From Candidatus Rhodoferax randersensis (lineage in GTDB: Bacteria > Pseudomonadota > Gammaproteobacteria > Burkholderiales > Burkholderiaceae_C): a DNA stretch of 64,000 nucleotides. The translations under genes and the position numbers were made by a program. The first letter of the stretch is position 1, and every line of letters begins with the position of its first letter. Where the stretch lies: assembly GCA_016718155.1 (NCBI GenBank), contig JADKEH010000004.1:254292-318291 (forward strand), written 5' to 3'. Under the pieces are notes generated by a model that saw only the letters and a program-made list of their open reading frames with translations, did no database searches and had not been told where the DNA came from. Below, piece after piece: positions 27,077-37,550 of the stretch.

Positions 27077-27280
27077 TTGGACTCGAATTTACATTCACCG
27101 GAGCGCCGATTGATCGAACTGCGCATCGAGCATGCCGATCTCGACGCCCTGATTGACCGCACGGTCCATCAAACACCAGTCGACGAACTGATGATGCGGC
27201 GCCTGAAGAAGCGTCGGCTCGGCCTACGTGACGAAATCGCCAGGATCGAGCGCGAACTTGACCCCGATCAGTCGGCTTGA
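27077..27280 (+). CDS. YdcH/DUF465-family small protein
   Basis: This is a 67-residue protein. LHSPERRLIELRIEHADLDALIDR ... LMMRRLKKRRLGLRDEIARIERELDP is a helical hairpin characteristic of YdcH/DUF465. I start at the TTG at 27077 because it yields the MDSNLHSPERR-type N terminus and no ATG is available in frame before residue 39; no clear Shine-Dalgarno is seen. Its function is unknown; the family is small, soluble and widely conserved in proteobacteria. A promoter-like pair lies 40 bases upstream. Confidence 0.8.
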   Translation: MDSNLHSPERRLIELRIEHADLDALIDRTVHQTPVDELMMRRLKKRRLGLRDEIARIERELDPDQSA

Positions 27281-27320
27281 TGGGCGGGGAGCAAGCCGTG
27301 CGAGGCACCGCCAAATCGAC

Positions 27321-28127
27321 TCACCAGAACCGCCACCATGGATTGGTGCTGGTCCGGTATCCGAGTGACAGGTATTCGCTCTTGGGATAGTTGAGGGCCA
27401 GCACACGCTTGGCGTCGTCGCGCAACTGCGTCATGCCCAGCGCGTCGTAGGACTGAACCATGATGAACAGGGCGTCTTCCAGCGCTGCCACTCCTTGATA
27501 GTCGGCCAGGGCAAGCTGGGCGCGGTTGATCGCCGCAACATAAGCGCCGCGGCTGTAGTAGAAGCGCGCGACGTGAACCTCGTAGCGTGCCAGCGCATTG
27601 ACGATGTAAGTCATGCGCTGCGCCGCATCCGGTGCATAGCGGGAGTTTGGAAAACGGGTGGTGAGCTCCTTGAACGCCTCGAACGATTCCTTGGCGGCTT
27701 TCTGATCACGTTCAGCCAGGTCCTGGCGCGTGATGAAGGTAAACAGCCCGAGGTCATCGTTGAAGTTGACCAGTCCCTTCAGATAGAGCGCATAGTCCAG
27801 CGCCGGGCTGGCCGGGTGGAGCTTCATGAACCGATCCAGAGTCGAGATCGCTTGCGCGGGTTCCGCGGTCCTGTAATAGGCGTAGGCCTTTTCAAGCTGT
27901 GCCTGCTGCGCCAACGGTGTGCCCGCGGCACGCCCTTCGAGTTTCTCGAACAAGGAAATCGCCTTGTCGTAGGCGCCGGCATTCATCTCGTCCTTGGCAT
28001 CGGCGTAAATCTTGTTCGGGCTCGCACTGGCGGTCTTGTCCTCCGGGGTTGAAGAGCAGGCCGCTGCGAGCAGGGCCAGCCCGACAATCGTCAGGCGGGA
28101 GACAACCGATAATTTGGCACGAAACAT
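27321..28127 (-). CDS. bamD: Outer membrane assembly lipoprotein BamD
   Basis: This is a 268-residue lipoprotein. The lipobox LLAAACSS places the acylated Cys at residue 24. The body is tetratricopeptide-like helical repeats (IYADAKDEMNAGAYDKAISLFEKL, LEKAYAYYRTAEPAQAISTLD, FPNSRYAPDAAQRMTYI), matching BamD/YfiO. It is anchored in the inner leaflet of the outer membrane and helps BamA insert beta-barrels. bamB lies 10 kb downstream in this window, so two Bam components are present. It diverges from rluD; this head-to-head pair is common in proteobacteria. Confidence 0.95.
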   Translation of the reverse strand: MFRAKLSVVSRLTIVGLALLAAACSSTPEDKTASASPNKIYADAKDEMNAGAYDKAISLFEKLEGRAAGTPLAQQAQLEKAYAYYRTAEPAQAISTLDRFMKLHPASPALDYALYLKGLVNFNDDLGLFTFITRQDLAERDQKAAKESFEAFKELTTRFPNSRYAPDAAQRMTYIVNALARYEVHVARFYYSRGAYVAAINRAQLALADYQGVAALEDALFIMVQSYDALGMTQLRDDAKRVLALNYPKSEYLSLGYRTSTNPWWRFW

Positions 28128-28141
28128 GTCGGACAGCTTTC

Positions 28142-29152
28142 TTGAAAAAATCCAAATTGATTATATCGACCGACCTTGTCGTTGAAGAAGGGGATGAGGG
28201 CGCTGAGATCGGGCCGCAGTCGGACGTGCGCGCGTTGACGTTTGGCGCAGCCTTGCACGGGCAGCGGGTCGATCGGGCGGTGGCCGAACTGGTGCCGGAG
28301 TTTTCAAGAAGCTATTGCCAGCAGTTGATTGAATTGGGCGCCTTTCAGCTTCACGGCAAACCAGTGGTCAAGCCCTCGACCCGTGTCAGGGCGGGTGACT
28401 GTGGAAGCATCGAGCTGCGTCCGACACCGCAAAGCCAGGCCTTCAAGCCCGAGCCAATGGCACTGGAGGTGGTGTACGAGGACGACCACCTTCTGGTGTT
28501 GAACAAGCCCGCCGGATTGGTTGTGCACCCCGCACCCGGCAACTGGAGCGGAACCTTGCTCAACGGGCTGCTGGCGCGCGACCCCCGTGCCTGCGAGTTG
28601 CCGCGCGCGGGAATTGTCCACCGGCTGGACAAGGACACCAGTGGTCTGATGGTGGTGGCGCGGACGCGTCTGGTGATGGACGCGCTGGTGAAGCTGATTG
28701 CCGCGCGCGAGGTCAGCCGCCAGTACTTGGCGCTGGCACACAAGCCCTGGCAAGGGCCAGCCGAAAGGACCATTGACGCACCGATTGGTCGCGACCCCCG
28801 CAATCGTTTGCGCATGGCCGTGGTGGACCTGGGGCAACATGCCGGGAAACCCGCCAGGACGGACGTGCGTTTGCTCGACAACGTGGATCGGGGGTGCTTG
28901 CTGCGTTGTACGCTGCATACCGGGCGCACGCACCAGATTCGGGTACACCTCAGTTCGATCGGGCACCCGCTGGTGGCTGACGAGACCTACGGCGGCGCCG
29001 CTGGCGCTGGTCTTGCGCGACAGGCCCTGCACGCCTGTCGGCTCGCCTTCCTCCATCCGGTGACGGCACAGTCGCTGGTGTTTCAGGCCGAGCTGCCAAC
29101 CGATCTGCAGGCTGCGCTGGTGGCATGGGGGCTGCGCTACAATCGCGACTAA
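28142..29152 (+). CDS. rluD: 23S rRNA pseudouridine synthase RluD
   Basis: This 336-residue enzyme has an N-terminal S4 RNA-binding domain (QRVDRAVAELVPEFSRSYCQQLIELGAFQL) and a RluA-type synthase domain. HRLDKDTSGLMVVAR holds the catalytic Asp, and GRTHQIRVHLSSIGHPLVAD is the second signature. RluD makes pseudouridines in helix 69 of 23S rRNA. The start is uncertain: no ATG precedes the S4 domain in frame and I use TTG at 28142, which leaves the usual ~35-residue leader; TTG 28157 or GTG near 28225 are alternatives. It runs divergently from bamD. Confidence 0.9.
   Translation: MKKSKLIISTDLVVEEGDEGAEIGPQSDVRALTFGAALHGQRVDRAVAELVPEFSRSYCQQLIELGAFQLHGKPVVKPSTRVRAGDCGSIELRPTPQSQAFKPEPMALEVVYEDDHLLVLNKPAGLVVHPAPGNWSGTLLNGLLARDPRACELPRAGIVHRLDKDTSGLMVVARTRLVMDALVKLIAAREVSRQYLALAHKPWQGPAERTIDAPIGRDPRNRLRMAVVDLGQHAGKPARTDVRLLDNVDRGCLLRCTLHTGRTHQIRVHLSSIGHPLVADETYGGAAGAGLARQALHACRLAFLHPVTAQSLVFQAELPTDLQAALVAWGLRYNRD
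28160..28165 (-). promoter_or_regulatory. -10 box of the bamD promoter
   Basis: On the minus strand the sequence TATAAT, a perfect consensus -10, lies 32 bases before the bamD ATG. The -35 region is weak (TTCAAC at 16-base spacing is a poor match). It sits inside the 5' end of the divergent rluD frame. Confidence 0.55.
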
Positions 29153-29177
29153 TGGCTTGAGAGAGCCAGCATCCCGC

Positions 29178-29195
29178 CAGTCCGCACCCGGACTG
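29178..29195. other. Perfect hairpin in the rluD-scpB spacer
   Basis: CAGTCCG and CGGACTG are perfect 7-base arms around CACC. No T-run follows. A second small hairpin, TGGCT/AGCCA, lies at 29153-29168, straddling the end of rluD. Confidence 0.4.
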
Positions 29196-29286
29196 TGCCG
29201 CGCGAGGCCAGACCTGCCCGCAGCCGCCTGAATTGAGCCTCACTGATTTCGCACCGTGTGGGTGCTACTCCAAGAATTGCACGACC

Positions 29287-29988
29287 ATGAATACGGCGCA
29301 AGCCAAGCGTGTCCTCGAAACTGCGTTGATCTGTTCGCAGCAGCCCATGGCGGTGCGAGACATGCGAACCCTGTTTGATGACCAACTGGGCGCCGATACC
29401 ATCAAGGACTTGCTGCAAGCGCTGCAATCGGAGTGGGCACAGCGCGGCGTCGAGCTGGTCAGTGTCAGCACCGGATGGCGATTTCAGAGCCGACCGGAGA
29501 TGCGGCCGTATCTGGATCGACTCAATCCCGAAAAGCCGCCACGGTACAGCCGCGCGACGCTGGAAACCCTGGCGATCATTGCCTACCGTCAGCCCGTGAC
29601 CCGGGGCGACATGGAGGACATCCGTGGTGTCACGATCAACTCGATGATCATCAAGCAGCTTGAAGACCGCGGTTGGATTGAAGTCATCGGACATCGAGAG
29701 GCCCCCGGTCGGCCGGCTTTGTTTGCCACCACCAAGCACTTTCTGGATGACCTGGGCCTGGCGTCGTTGGATCAACTGCCCCTGCTGGATACACCCGGCA
29801 GTCAGGCATCCGTGATGGAGGCGCTGAATTTTCCTGAGTCGGTGCCGCCGCTTGGCGCGACTGGACAGCCGGGCGTTGATTGCGAGCCAGTCGCCCTGTC
29901 GGTCGAAGTTGACCGCGCCGGCCACGCCCAGTCGTTTCCCACCGATGCGCCACTCTTTCTCCTGGATGGACCCTCACATGATGCCTAA
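29287..29988 (+). CDS. scpB: SMC-Scp complex subunit ScpB
   Basis: This 233-residue protein has two winged-helix domains. [26 protein letters not shown] is the first, and [32 protein letters not shown] the highly conserved second-domain block, followed by [21 protein letters not shown]. ScpB pairs with ScpA and SMC (or a related kleisin) to compact chromosomes. The ATG at 29287 starts the family-like region; an upstream extension to 29233 has no support. The extended C terminus is unusual for the family and low in conserved motifs. It overlaps rluB by 11 bp, the usual scpB-rluB order. Confidence 0.93.
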   Translation: MNTAQAKRVLETALICSQQPMAVRDMRTLFDDQLGADTIKDLLQALQSEWAQRGVELVSVSTGWRFQSRPEMRPYLDRLNPEKPPRYSRATLETLAIIAYRQPVTRGDMEDIRGVTINSMIIKQLEDRGWIEVIGHREAPGRPALFATTKHFLDDLGLASLDQLPLLDTPGSQASVMEALNFPESVPPLGATGQPGVDCEPVALSVEVDRAGHAQSFPTDAPLFLLDGPSHDA

Positions 29989-31366
29989 CGATCAGGACGC
30001 CGCCGCTTCGATGCCCCGCGCCGCCGAAGCCACTGAAGTTGAAACAACCCTCAGCGAAGTGCCGAGCGGCCAGAGCCAGCCAGCCGATCTTGTGCCACCG
30101 CTTCAGAGCGACGCGCACGCCGCCCAAGCTGCCAACATGCAGCGTCACGCCACCGTGAAGGGGACCAACCGCTTTGATGATGTGGTATCCGGTCAGTTTG
30201 ATGCCGATGAGGAGCAAGAGGACCTGAGTGTCCCCAAGCGTGTTCTGGCACCGATGGCCGAGAGCCCAAAGCTCCACAAGGTGCTGGCGCAATCAGGCAT
30301 GGGGTCGCGGCTCGAGATGGAGCAGCTCATCATGGAGGGCCGGATCACGGTGAACAATGAGCCCGCGCACATTGGCCAGCGAATCCAGTTTGGCGACCAC
30401 ATCAAGGTCAATGGCAAGCCGATCCGGTTCCGGATCGACCCTCCGCCAGCGCGTGTGATTGCCTACCACAAGCCGGTTGGAGAGGTGGTTTCGCATGACG
30501 ACCCTCAGAGTCGCCCGACCGTCTTTCGGCGTCTGCCCAAGCTTCATCAGGGAAAGTGGCAATCAGTGGGGCGTTTGGACATCAACACCGAGGGCTTGTT
30601 GTTGTTTACCAGCTCGGGCGAGCTCGCCAACAACCTGATGCACCCGCGGTTCGGGCTGGAGCGCGAGTACGCCGTACGTGTGCTTGGCGCGCTGAGCAAA
30701 GAGGAGCGCCAGACCCTGCTCGATGGCGTCAAGCTCGACGATGGCATGGCCCGCTTTGGCTCCATCGAAGAGGGCGGCGGTGAAGGCTCCAATTGTTGGT
30801 ACCGGGTGACCATTTCCGAAGGTCGCAATCGGGAAGTGCGCCGCATGTTCGAAGCCGTTGGGCATGCGGTCAGTCGCCTGATTCGGATTCGCTACGGCGC
30901 CATGATGCTGCCACGCGGCCTCAAGCGGGGCGCCTGGATGGAACTTGATGACGCCGACATCCGGGCACTGGCCAAGGCCAGCGGGGCCAGTGCACGTGGC
31001 GGGGCACAGGGCTCGATGGCGGATGGCGAGCGCGGCCCTGCGTCGCGCGACGATGCCGGGGGCGGGCGCCGGCGCGGCGCACGCGGTCGGGTTGGCGGAC
31101 CACGTGGCTCAGGCAATGGTCAACGCAGTGGGCCTTCGCCCACGCAGGGCGCGGGCCAGCCGCGCAATGAACAGCGCCCACCCAAGACCGACCGTCAGGC
31201 GCAGGCTGGGCAACCCGATCCCATGAAGACCTCCTTTGGATACATTGGCGCCGACAGCTTCACGCGCCAGCGCCAGGGACCGGCTCAGGGGCAGCGGCGC
31301 GGCGGTGGGGGCACTGGCGGCAATGGGTCGGGTGGGGGTGGCGGTCGTCGTGGCCGCAGCCGGTAA
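29978..31366 (+). CDS. rluB: 23S rRNA pseudouridine synthase RluB, extended at both ends
   Basis: This 462-residue protein has a central RsuA/RluB core. The S4 domain is [27 protein letters not shown]. The synthase domain follows, with [26 protein letters not shown] (catalytic Asp) and [23 protein letters not shown]. It modifies U2605 of 23S rRNA. About 95 residues before the S4 domain are acidic and low-complexity. After about residue 330 the tail is Gly/Arg-rich (RGG-like), probably disordered and RNA-binding. The ATG at 29978 overlaps scpB by 11 bp, implying coupling. Confidence 0.93.
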   Translation: MMPNDQDAAASMPRAAEATEVETTLSEVPSGQSQPADLVPPLQSDAHAAQAANMQRHATVKGTNRFDDVVSGQFDADEEQEDLSVPKRVLAPMAESPKLHKVLAQSGMGSRLEMEQLIMEGRITVNNEPAHIGQRIQFGDHIKVNGKPIRFRIDPPPARVIAYHKPVGEVVSHDDPQSRPTVFRRLPKLHQGKWQSVGRLDINTEGLLLFTSSGELANNLMHPRFGLEREYAVRVLGALSKEERQTLLDGVKLDDGMARFGSIEEGGGEGSNCWYRVTISEGRNREVRRMFEAVGHAVSRLIRIRYGAMMLPRGLKRGAWMELDDADIRALAKASGASARGGAQGSMADGERGPASRDDAGGGRRRGARGRVGGPRGSGNGQRSGPSPTQGAGQPRNEQRPPKTDRQAQAGQPDPMKTSFGYIGADSFTRQRQGPAQGQRRGGGGTGGNGSGGGGGRRGRSR

Positions 31367-31444
31367 ACGTCTGGCCCGGCTCGACCAGAGCCAAACCTGG
31401 CCTTGCAACGGGTTTTTGGTCGTTTCCGGCTGCTCGCAACAGGC

Positions 31445-31450
31445 TAAAAT
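31445..31450 (+). promoter_or_regulatory. Candidate -10 box of the ndk promoter
   Basis: TAAAAT in the context GGCTAAAATGC lies about 60 bases before ndk. No good -35 is visible at the correct distance. It may drive the whole ndk-rlmN-pilW-rodZ run. Confidence 0.35.
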
Positions 31451-31510
31451 GCAAGGCTTTGCCCAATCGGCAAGATTAACCATTTCATCATTACAGTTCA
31501 GGAAGATTTC

Positions 31511-31936
31511 ATGACGATCGAACGCACTCTCTCCATCATCAAGCCCGACGCCGTTGCCAAGAACGTGATCGGCCAGATCTATGCGCGCTTCGAGGCGGCT
31601 GGTCTGAAGGTCGTGGCCTCCCGGATGGCACACCTGTCGCGCGGCGAAGCCGAGGCTTTCTATGCCGTGCACAAGGCACGACCCTTTTTCAAGGATTTGG
31701 TCGAGTTCATGATTTCCGGCCCGGTCATGATTCAGGCGTTGGAAGGCGAGAACGCCATTCTGAAGAACCGCGATCTGATGGGTGCTACCGATCCCAAGAA
31801 GGCCGCCCCCGGCACGATTCGCGCCGACTTTGCCGACAGCATTGATGCCAACGCTGTTCATGGCTCGGATGCGCCCGAAACGGCCGCGGTGGAGATCGCC
31901 TTCTTCTTCGCTGGCATGAACGTTTACTCGCGGTAG
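31511..31936 (+). CDS. ndk: Nucleoside diphosphate kinase
   Basis: This is a 141-residue enzyme. It starts [17 protein letters not shown] with the nucleotide-binding Lys11, and the phosphohistidine is His117 in [17 protein letters not shown]. It transfers the gamma phosphate between NTPs and NDPs in the cytoplasm. A typical length and a good Shine-Dalgarno (AGGAAG) support the ATG. It begins the conserved core cluster. Confidence 0.97.
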   Translation: MTIERTLSIIKPDAVAKNVIGQIYARFEAAGLKVVASRMAHLSRGEAEAFYAVHKARPFFKDLVEFMISGPVMIQALEGENAILKNRDLMGATDPKKAAPGTIRADFADSIDANAVHGSDAPETAAVEIAFFFAGMNVYSR

Positions 31937-31975
31937 AGATGACCCCCACGCTCCACTGCGTTTCGCTGCCCCCGA

Positions 31976-31995
31976 GGGGGGGGGGGGCGGGGGGG
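31976..31995. repeat. Poly-G tract in the ndk-rlmN spacer
   Basis: Twelve Gs, one C and seven Gs in a row on the plus strand, preceded by CCCCCGA. Such a run is a slippage hotspot and could form a G-quadruplex or a CCCCC/GGGGG hairpin in the transcript. Confidence 0.8.
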
Positions 31996-32035
31996 TCGTG
32001 GCGCGCTTGGGGCGGCCCGGCGCCACGCCGATCCA

Positions 32036-33163
32036 ATGACTGCCAACCTGCTCGATTTCGACCTTGAGGGATTGGCTGTCTTCTGCCAGCGGCTGGGAGA
32101 GAAGCGTTTCCGCGCCACCCAGTTGTTTCGCTGGATTCATCAACGGGGAGTCCACGATTTCAGCCAGATGAGCGACTTGGCGAAGAGCCTGCGCGACAAG
32201 CTGAGTGGGCAGGCCGAAGTCAGGGGTCTTAGCTTGCTGAGTCAAAACCTGTCCTCGGACGGCACGATCAAGTGGTTGTTTGATGTGGGGGACGGCAATG
32301 CCGTCGAGACGGTGTTCATCCCCGAGGACGACCGAGGCACGCTGTGCATTTCGTCTCAAGCTGGGTGCGCGGTGGGCTGCCGATTTTGTTCAACTGGCCA
32401 TCAGGGCTTCAGTCGCAACCTGAGCACCGCCGAGATCATTGGCCAGCTTTGGTTCGCGGAGCACTTTCTGCGTCAGCACCTGAACCGGTCTGAACGCATC
32501 ATCTCCAACGTGGTGATGATGGGCATGGGCGAACCGCTGCAAAACTACGACCAACTGCTGCCCGCCTTGCGCGTGATGTTGGACGACCATGCCTACGGCT
32601 TGTCGCGTCGACGTTTGACCGTTTCAACCTCGGGCGTGGTGCCGATGATCGACCGTTTGGCCCAGGATTGCCCGGTCGCGCTGGCGGTCTCGCTGCATGC
32701 CCCAAGCGACGCGCTGCGCGACAACCTTGTTCCGCTGAACCGAAAGTACCCACTGGCCGAGTTGCTGGCGGCCTGCAAGCGCTACCTGGTACATGCGCCG
32801 CGTGACTTCATCACCTTTGAATACTGCATGCTCGACGGGGTCAATGATCAGCCCGAGCACGCCAGGCAACTGATGAATTTGGTCAACGCCTACTCCGACG
32901 GAAAGGTCTGGTGCAAGTTCAACCTGATTCCGTTCAATCCGTTTGAGGCGTCGGGTCTGTTGCGTTCGCCGCCTGAACGGGTCGCGGTCTTTGCGAAAAT
33001 CCTCAGCGATGCTGGTATCGTCACGACCGTGCGCAAGACGCGCGGTGACGACATTGCAGCGGCGTGCGGTCAGCTCGCGGGCGCTGTCCTGGACCGCACT
33101 CGCGTGGACGAGCGAATGGCCCGGCAACGCACCATTGTTTTGAAACCGGTCAAGGAGATCTGA
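32036..33163 (+). CDS. rlmN: 23S rRNA/tRNA adenine-C2 methyltransferase RlmN
   Basis: This is a 375-residue radical-SAM enzyme. The cluster motif is C111-AVG-C115-RF-C118, and the SAM-binding [11 protein letters not shown] lies about 60 residues later. The C-terminal [17 protein letters not shown] carries the catalytic Cys. It methylates A2503 of 23S rRNA and A37 of several tRNAs using two SAM. The ATG at 32036 follows the poly-G spacer. Confidence 0.97.
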   Translation: MTANLLDFDLEGLAVFCQRLGEKRFRATQLFRWIHQRGVHDFSQMSDLAKSLRDKLSGQAEVRGLSLLSQNLSSDGTIKWLFDVGDGNAVETVFIPEDDRGTLCISSQAGCAVGCRFCSTGHQGFSRNLSTAEIIGQLWFAEHFLRQHLNRSERIISNVVMMGMGEPLQNYDQLLPALRVMLDDHAYGLSRRRLTVSTSGVVPMIDRLAQDCPVALAVSLHAPSDALRDNLVPLNRKYPLAELLAACKRYLVHAPRDFITFEYCMLDGVNDQPEHARQLMNLVNAYSDGKVWCKFNLIPFNPFEASGLLRSPPERVAVFAKILSDAGIVTTVRKTRGDDIAAACGQLAGAVLDRTRVDERMARQRTIVLKPVKEI

Positions 33164-33166
33164 GGC

Positions 33167-34003
33167 ATGAACTATTCTGTGGCGTCGTGGCGGCGGGTCG
33201 GAGGGTTGATCCTGGGGGCAGGTCTGGCCGTGCTGTTGGCTCTGAGTGCTACAGGGTGCGCCTCTGGCGCCGGTCCTTCGGCCACGACATCGGGCAAGCC
33301 TGATATGGTCACGGATTCGGACGAGCCGGACGCCCGAAAGCGCGCACGCATCAGGCTGGAACTGGCGGTTGGGTACTATGAGCAGGGACAAACCGCGATT
33401 GCCCTGGATGAGCTCAAGCTTTCGTTGGCAGCCGATCCGAACTATGGCGAGGCGTTTAACCTGCGCGGTTTGATCTACATGCGGCTCAACGACCACGCAT
33501 TGGCGCAGGATAGCTTCCAAAGGGCCATTGCCCTTAATGCCAGCGATTCCAATGCCTCGCACAACTACGGATGGCTGCAGTGCCAGAGGGGGCAGTATGC
33601 CCAGTCCGTCCAGTTGTTTTCCCAGGCTCTGGCCAACCCCTTTTATGGAGAGCGTGCCAAGACTTTCATGGCGCAGGGCCTTTGCCAGGTTCGCGCCAAC
33701 CAACTCGACGAGGGCGAGCGCAGCCTGACCCGGTCCTATGAACTGGACGCCGGCAACCCCATCACCGGGTACAACCTGGCCAAGTTGCTGTTTCAGCGTG
33801 GCGAGTTCGTCCGCGCCCAGTTTTATGTCCGGCGACTGAACAACAGCGAACTGGCCAATGCCGAATCACTGTGGCTGGGTATCAAGATCGAGCGCCGCGT
33901 CGGCAACCAGGACGCCATGCTGCAGTTGGCTGGGCAACTCAAGAAACGTTTCTCCCAGTCCAAGGAGGCAATGGCCTACGAACGGGAAGCCTTTGATGAG
34001 TGA
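33167..34003 (+). CDS. pilW: Type IV pilus biogenesis/stability lipoprotein PilW (PilF)
   Basis: This is a 278-residue lipoprotein. LALSATGCASGAG puts the acylated Cys at residue 31. Six or so tetratricopeptide repeats follow (ARIRLELAVGYYEQGQTAIA, EAFNLRGLIYMRLNDHAL, SNASHNYGWLQCQRG). PilW/PilF is the pilotin that brings the PilQ secretin to the outer membrane. It starts 3 bp after rlmN and overlaps rodZ by 8 bp. Confidence 0.93.
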   Translation: MNYSVASWRRVGGLILGAGLAVLLALSATGCASGAGPSATTSGKPDMVTDSDEPDARKRARIRLELAVGYYEQGQTAIALDELKLSLAADPNYGEAFNLRGLIYMRLNDHALAQDSFQRAIALNASDSNASHNYGWLQCQRGQYAQSVQLFSQALANPFYGERAKTFMAQGLCQVRANQLDEGERSLTRSYELDAGNPITGYNLAKLLFQRGEFVRAQFYVRRLNNSELANAESLWLGIKIERRVGNQDAMLQLAGQLKKRFSQSKEAMAYEREAFDE

Positions 34004-34928
34004 GCTCGAACCGTCCAACGACACGCATTCAAGCCATGGCGCCAGCGCTCAGGTGCCGACGGGTGGCGCCATGCTCAAGGCCGCCCGAGAAGCCGCCGGT
34101 CTGCATATTGGCGCCTTGGCGGTAACCCTGAAGGTTCCGGTCAAGAAGCTCGAAGCCTTGGAAGCGGACCGCATTGACCTGTTGCCCGACGCCGTGTTTG
34201 TGCGTGCCCTCGCAGCCAGTGTTTGCAGAACACTGCGAATCGATTCGGCGCCAGTGCTGGCGCGCTTGCCCGCCAATGTGGCACCGCAACTCAAGACCGT
34301 GGAGGCCGGCATCAACGCGCCATTTAGGGTGCCAGGAGGCGATCCGTCTGTATCGATCCGAGACCGACTCCGCAGTCCGCTGGCGATGGCGGTGTTGGCG
34401 ATGCTCATCGGGGCCTTGATCCTGTTCTTTTCTCCGCCACTGGATCGCATTGAGCAAACGTTTGGTTTGGCCCAGCACGACGCCCCAAGCCAGCCGGTCG
34501 CGGCATTGCCATCGCCTTTGGTGCCAGCGCCCACTGAGGTTAGGCCGGGCGAAGCTGGATCGCCAAGTGAAGTCAAGGCGCCAATCGTATCCGCCTCAGT
34601 ACCGGCTAGCGCCGTGGCCTCGGCGCCGATGACGACTTCGCTTCCATTGCCTGCGCCATCGGCGGTGCCCGCCCCACCGGCAACCGATTTGGCGGGCAGC
34701 GTCGTGATTCGGGCGCGCGGTGCGTCGTGGGTTGAGGTGACTGATGCGGCGGGTGTGGTCCAACTGCGCAAGATGATGGACGCCGGCGAGGGTGTGGGTG
34801 TATCGGGCAAGCGGCCCCTGATGGTGGTGGTGGGGCGTGCCGATGTGGTGGACGTGACGGTGTCGGGCAAGCCCTATGACCTGGGCAATGTCAGTCGTGA
34901 CAAAGTCGCCCGCTTTGAGGTGAAGTAG
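33996..34928 (+). CDS. rodZ: RodZ-like helix-turn-helix transmembrane protein
   Basis: This is a 310-residue bitopic protein. The N-terminal HTH ([33 protein letters not shown], residues ~25-60) resembles the Cro-like domain that binds MreB. A single transmembrane helix follows ([19 protein letters not shown]), then a Pro/Ala-rich periplasmic linker, and a C-terminal beta domain (DUF4115: [16 protein letters not shown] ... [15 protein letters not shown]). RodZ couples MreB to the elongation machinery. In this betaproteobacterial cluster it links pili, shape and isoprenoid genes. The start overlaps pilW. Confidence 0.9.
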   Translation: MSELEPSNDTHSSHGASAQVPTGGAMLKAAREAAGLHIGALAVTLKVPVKKLEALEADRIDLLPDAVFVRALAASVCRTLRIDSAPVLARLPANVAPQLKTVEAGINAPFRVPGGDPSVSIRDRLRSPLAMAVLAMLIGALILFFSPPLDRIEQTFGLAQHDAPSQPVAALPSPLVPAPTEVRPGEAGSPSEVKAPIVSASVPASAVASAPMTTSLPLPAPSAVPAPPATDLAGSVVIRARGASWVEVTDAAGVVQLRKMMDAGEGVGVSGKRPLMVVVGRADVVDVTVSGKPYDLGNVSRDKVARFEVK

Positions 34929-36202
34929 TGCAATCAAGTCTTCCAATCCGTTGCGCCGAACCGCAGGCCCGCCACACGCGTCAAGCGCGTGTGGTGTGGG
35001 GATCCAGGGTGGTGACCGTGGGCGGCGATGCGCCGGTGCGCGTGCAGTCGATGACCAACACCGACACGGCGGACGTGATCGGTACGGCGGTGCAGGTCAA
35101 GGCGCTGGCCCTGGCCGGCTCCGAGCTGGTTCGCATCACGGTCAACACGCCTGAGGCGGCGCAGGCAGTGCCGCATATCCGAGAGCAGCTCGATCGCATG
35201 GGCGTCGACGTTCCCCTGATCGGTGATTTCCATTACAACGGCCACCGTTTGTTGACGGACTACCCGGCCTGTGCCGAGGCGCTGTCCAAGTACCGCATCA
35301 ACCCCGGCAATGTAGGCAAGGCCGACAAGCGCGACAAGCAATTTGGCCAGATGATTGAGGCCGCCCTGCGCTGGAACAAGCCGGTTCGGATCGGCGTGAA
35401 CTGGGGCAGCCTCGATCAGGAGTTGCTGGCCAGCCTGATGGACCAAAACAGCCGCCGCAGCGTGCCATGGGACGCCAAACCTGTGATGTACGAGGCCCTG
35501 ATCACGTCGGCGCTGGATTCGGCGCAGCGCGCCAGGGATATGGGAATGGAGCCGGGGCAGATCATTCTGTCCTGCAAGGTCAGCGGCGTGCAGGATCTGA
35601 TCTCGGTTTACGGTGAGCTGGCCAGACGCTGCGACTACCCGCTGCACCTGGGGCTGACAGAGGCCGGCATGGGCACCAAGGGCATTGTGGCCTCCACGAC
35701 AGCCTTGTCGGTCTTGCTGCAGCAGGGCATTGGCGACACCATTCGGGTGTCTTTGACGCCGGCACCGGGCGAATCCCGCACCCAGGAAGTGGTGGTTGCG
35801 ATGGAAATTCTCCAGGCACTGGGTTTGCGCACCTTCGTGCCCAGTGTCACCGCTTGCCCGGGCTGTGGACGTACCACCAGCACGACCTTCCAGGAGTTGA
35901 CCAAACAGATTGACGACTTCCTGCGTGCGCAGATGCCGGTTTGGCGGGAGCGCTATCCGGGGGTCGAAAAACTCAAAGTGGCCGTGATGGGCTGCATCGT
36001 CAATGGACCGGGTGAAAGCAAGCACGCCGACATCGGCATCAGCTTGCCCGGCACCGGCGAGGCGCCAGCGGCGCCAGTGTTCATTGATGGCGAGAAACGC
36101 CTGACCTTGCGCGGCGAGCGCATCGCCCAGGAGTTCCAGCAAGTTGTAGAAAACTATATCGAACAGCGGTTTGGCGGTGCACGCGCGCCAGAAACCGCTT
36201 GA
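34928..36202 (+). CDS. ispG: 4-hydroxy-3-methylbut-2-en-1-yl diphosphate synthase
   Basis: This is a 424-residue iron-sulphur enzyme of the non-mevalonate isoprenoid pathway (MEP). The N-terminal barrel has [14 protein letters not shown]. The [4Fe-4S] cysteines lie in [12 protein letters not shown] (near 310) and GCIVNGPGE (near 358). It converts MEcPP to HMBPP. The GTG at 34928 overlaps the rodZ stop by one base, so translation is coupled. Confidence 0.96.
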   Translation: MQSSLPIRCAEPQARHTRQARVVWGSRVVTVGGDAPVRVQSMTNTDTADVIGTAVQVKALALAGSELVRITVNTPEAAQAVPHIREQLDRMGVDVPLIGDFHYNGHRLLTDYPACAEALSKYRINPGNVGKADKRDKQFGQMIEAALRWNKPVRIGVNWGSLDQELLASLMDQNSRRSVPWDAKPVMYEALITSALDSAQRARDMGMEPGQIILSCKVSGVQDLISVYGELARRCDYPLHLGLTEAGMGTKGIVASTTALSVLLQQGIGDTIRVSLTPAPGESRTQEVVVAMEILQALGLRTFVPSVTACPGCGRTTSTTFQELTKQIDDFLRAQMPVWRERYPGVEKLKVAVMGCIVNGPGESKHADIGISLPGTGEAPAAPVFIDGEKRLTLRGERIAQEFQQVVENYIEQRFGGARAPETA

Positions 36203-36210
36203 CCAGTGCC

Positions 36211-37524
36211 ATGGCTGACACCCTACCCGCCGCGAAAGCGGAAAAAATCTTCGCCGTCAAAGGCATGAATGACATTCTCCCGGCCGATTCGTCGCGCTGG
36301 GAGTGGTTTGAGCAGCACGTTCGCGAGTTGATGGACGCCTATGCCTACCGCAACATTCGCACGCCGATCGTCGAGCACACCCAATTGTTTGTAAAGGGCA
36401 CCGGCGAGACCACCGACATTGTCGAGAAGGAGATGTACTCCTTTGAGGATCGGCTCAATGGCGAGCAACTCACGCTGCGACCCGAGAACACGCCCGGCGT
36501 GGTGCGCGCGGCGATCGAGCACAACCTGACCTACGACGGCGGCAAACGCTTGTTCTACATGGGACCGATGTTCCGGCACGAACGACCGCAGCGCGGGCGT
36601 TATCGCCAGTTCTACCAGCTCGGGGCCGAGGCCTTGGGTTTTGCCGGCCCGGAGCTGGATGTCGAACTCATATTGATGGTCTGGCAGTTGTTCCAACGGC
36701 TAGGCCTGCGCGACATTCGCATCGAACTCAACAGCCTGGGCTTGCCCCCTGAGCGCCTGGCGCACAAGGCAGCATTGGTGACCTATTTTGAGCAGCATGC
36801 CGACGCGCTGGACGCGGATTCGCAGCGCCGCTTGCGTACCAATCCGCTGCGCATTCTGGACACCAAGAATCCGGCCATGCAGACCTTGGTGCAGGGCGCC
36901 CCACAACTGCTGAGCTTTCTCCAGGAGGCCTCGCTGGCCCACTTTGAGACGGTCACTTCACTGCTGACTGGCTGTGGCGTGCCCTGGCGAGTCAATCCGC
37001 GCCTGGTGCGGGGCCTGGACTACTACAGCCACACGGTGTTCGAGTTCATCACCGACGAACTCGGCGCGCAGGGGACCCTGTGTGGCGGCGGGCGCTACGA
37101 CGGGCTGTTCGAGATGCTGGGCGCCAAACCCACAGCAGCGGTGGGCTGGGGTATGGGTATCGAGCGGGTGCTCGAACTGCTGCAGGTTCAGGGCGTGGTG
37201 GTCCCAAGGCCCACGCCCGACGCATTTGCCGTCATTCCGGACGCAAAGGCGTTGCCCGTGGTGATGCGAACCCTGCTGACGCTGCGCAATTTTGGGGTCA
37301 ACGTTCAGATGCATGCGGGCTTGGCGGAGGGTTTTGGCAGCATGAAATCGCAGTTCAAGCGGGCCGACGCCAGCGGCGCGCGCTTCGCCCTGGTGTTTGG
37401 TGCTGACGAGTTGGCGCAGAACATGGTGACGGTGAAGTCACTTCGTGACGGCAGCGGCGCGCAGACGCTGCAGCCGCTGTCCGATGTCCTCCAGTGGGCG
37501 CCCACCCTACAATCGCGGGCTTAA
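36211..37524 (+). CDS. hisS: Histidyl-tRNA synthetase
   Basis: This is a 437-residue class II synthetase. Motif 2 ([23 protein letters not shown]) and the histidine-binding [15 protein letters not shown] are clear, and [11 protein letters not shown] is motif 3. A C-terminal anticodon-binding domain follows. The ATG at 36211 is preferred to the TTG at 36199 because it gives the family-like N terminus. It charges tRNA-His; hisZ, its paralogue, lies 9 kb downstream. Confidence 0.96.
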   Translation: MADTLPAAKAEKIFAVKGMNDILPADSSRWEWFEQHVRELMDAYAYRNIRTPIVEHTQLFVKGTGETTDIVEKEMYSFEDRLNGEQLTLRPENTPGVVRAAIEHNLTYDGGKRLFYMGPMFRHERPQRGRYRQFYQLGAEALGFAGPELDVELILMVWQLFQRLGLRDIRIELNSLGLPPERLAHKAALVTYFEQHADALDADSQRRLRTNPLRILDTKNPAMQTLVQGAPQLLSFLQEASLAHFETVTSLLTGCGVPWRVNPRLVRGLDYYSHTVFEFITDELGAQGTLCGGGRYDGLFEMLGAKPTAAVGWGMGIERVLELLQVQGVVVPRPTPDAFAVIPDAKALPVVMRTLLTLRNFGVNVQMHAGLAEGFGSMKSQFKRADASGARFALVFGADELAQNMVTVKSLRDGSGAQTLQPLSDVLQWAPTLQSRA

Positions 37525-37550
37525 GTTAGTCCAATCAACTGAAACCTTTC

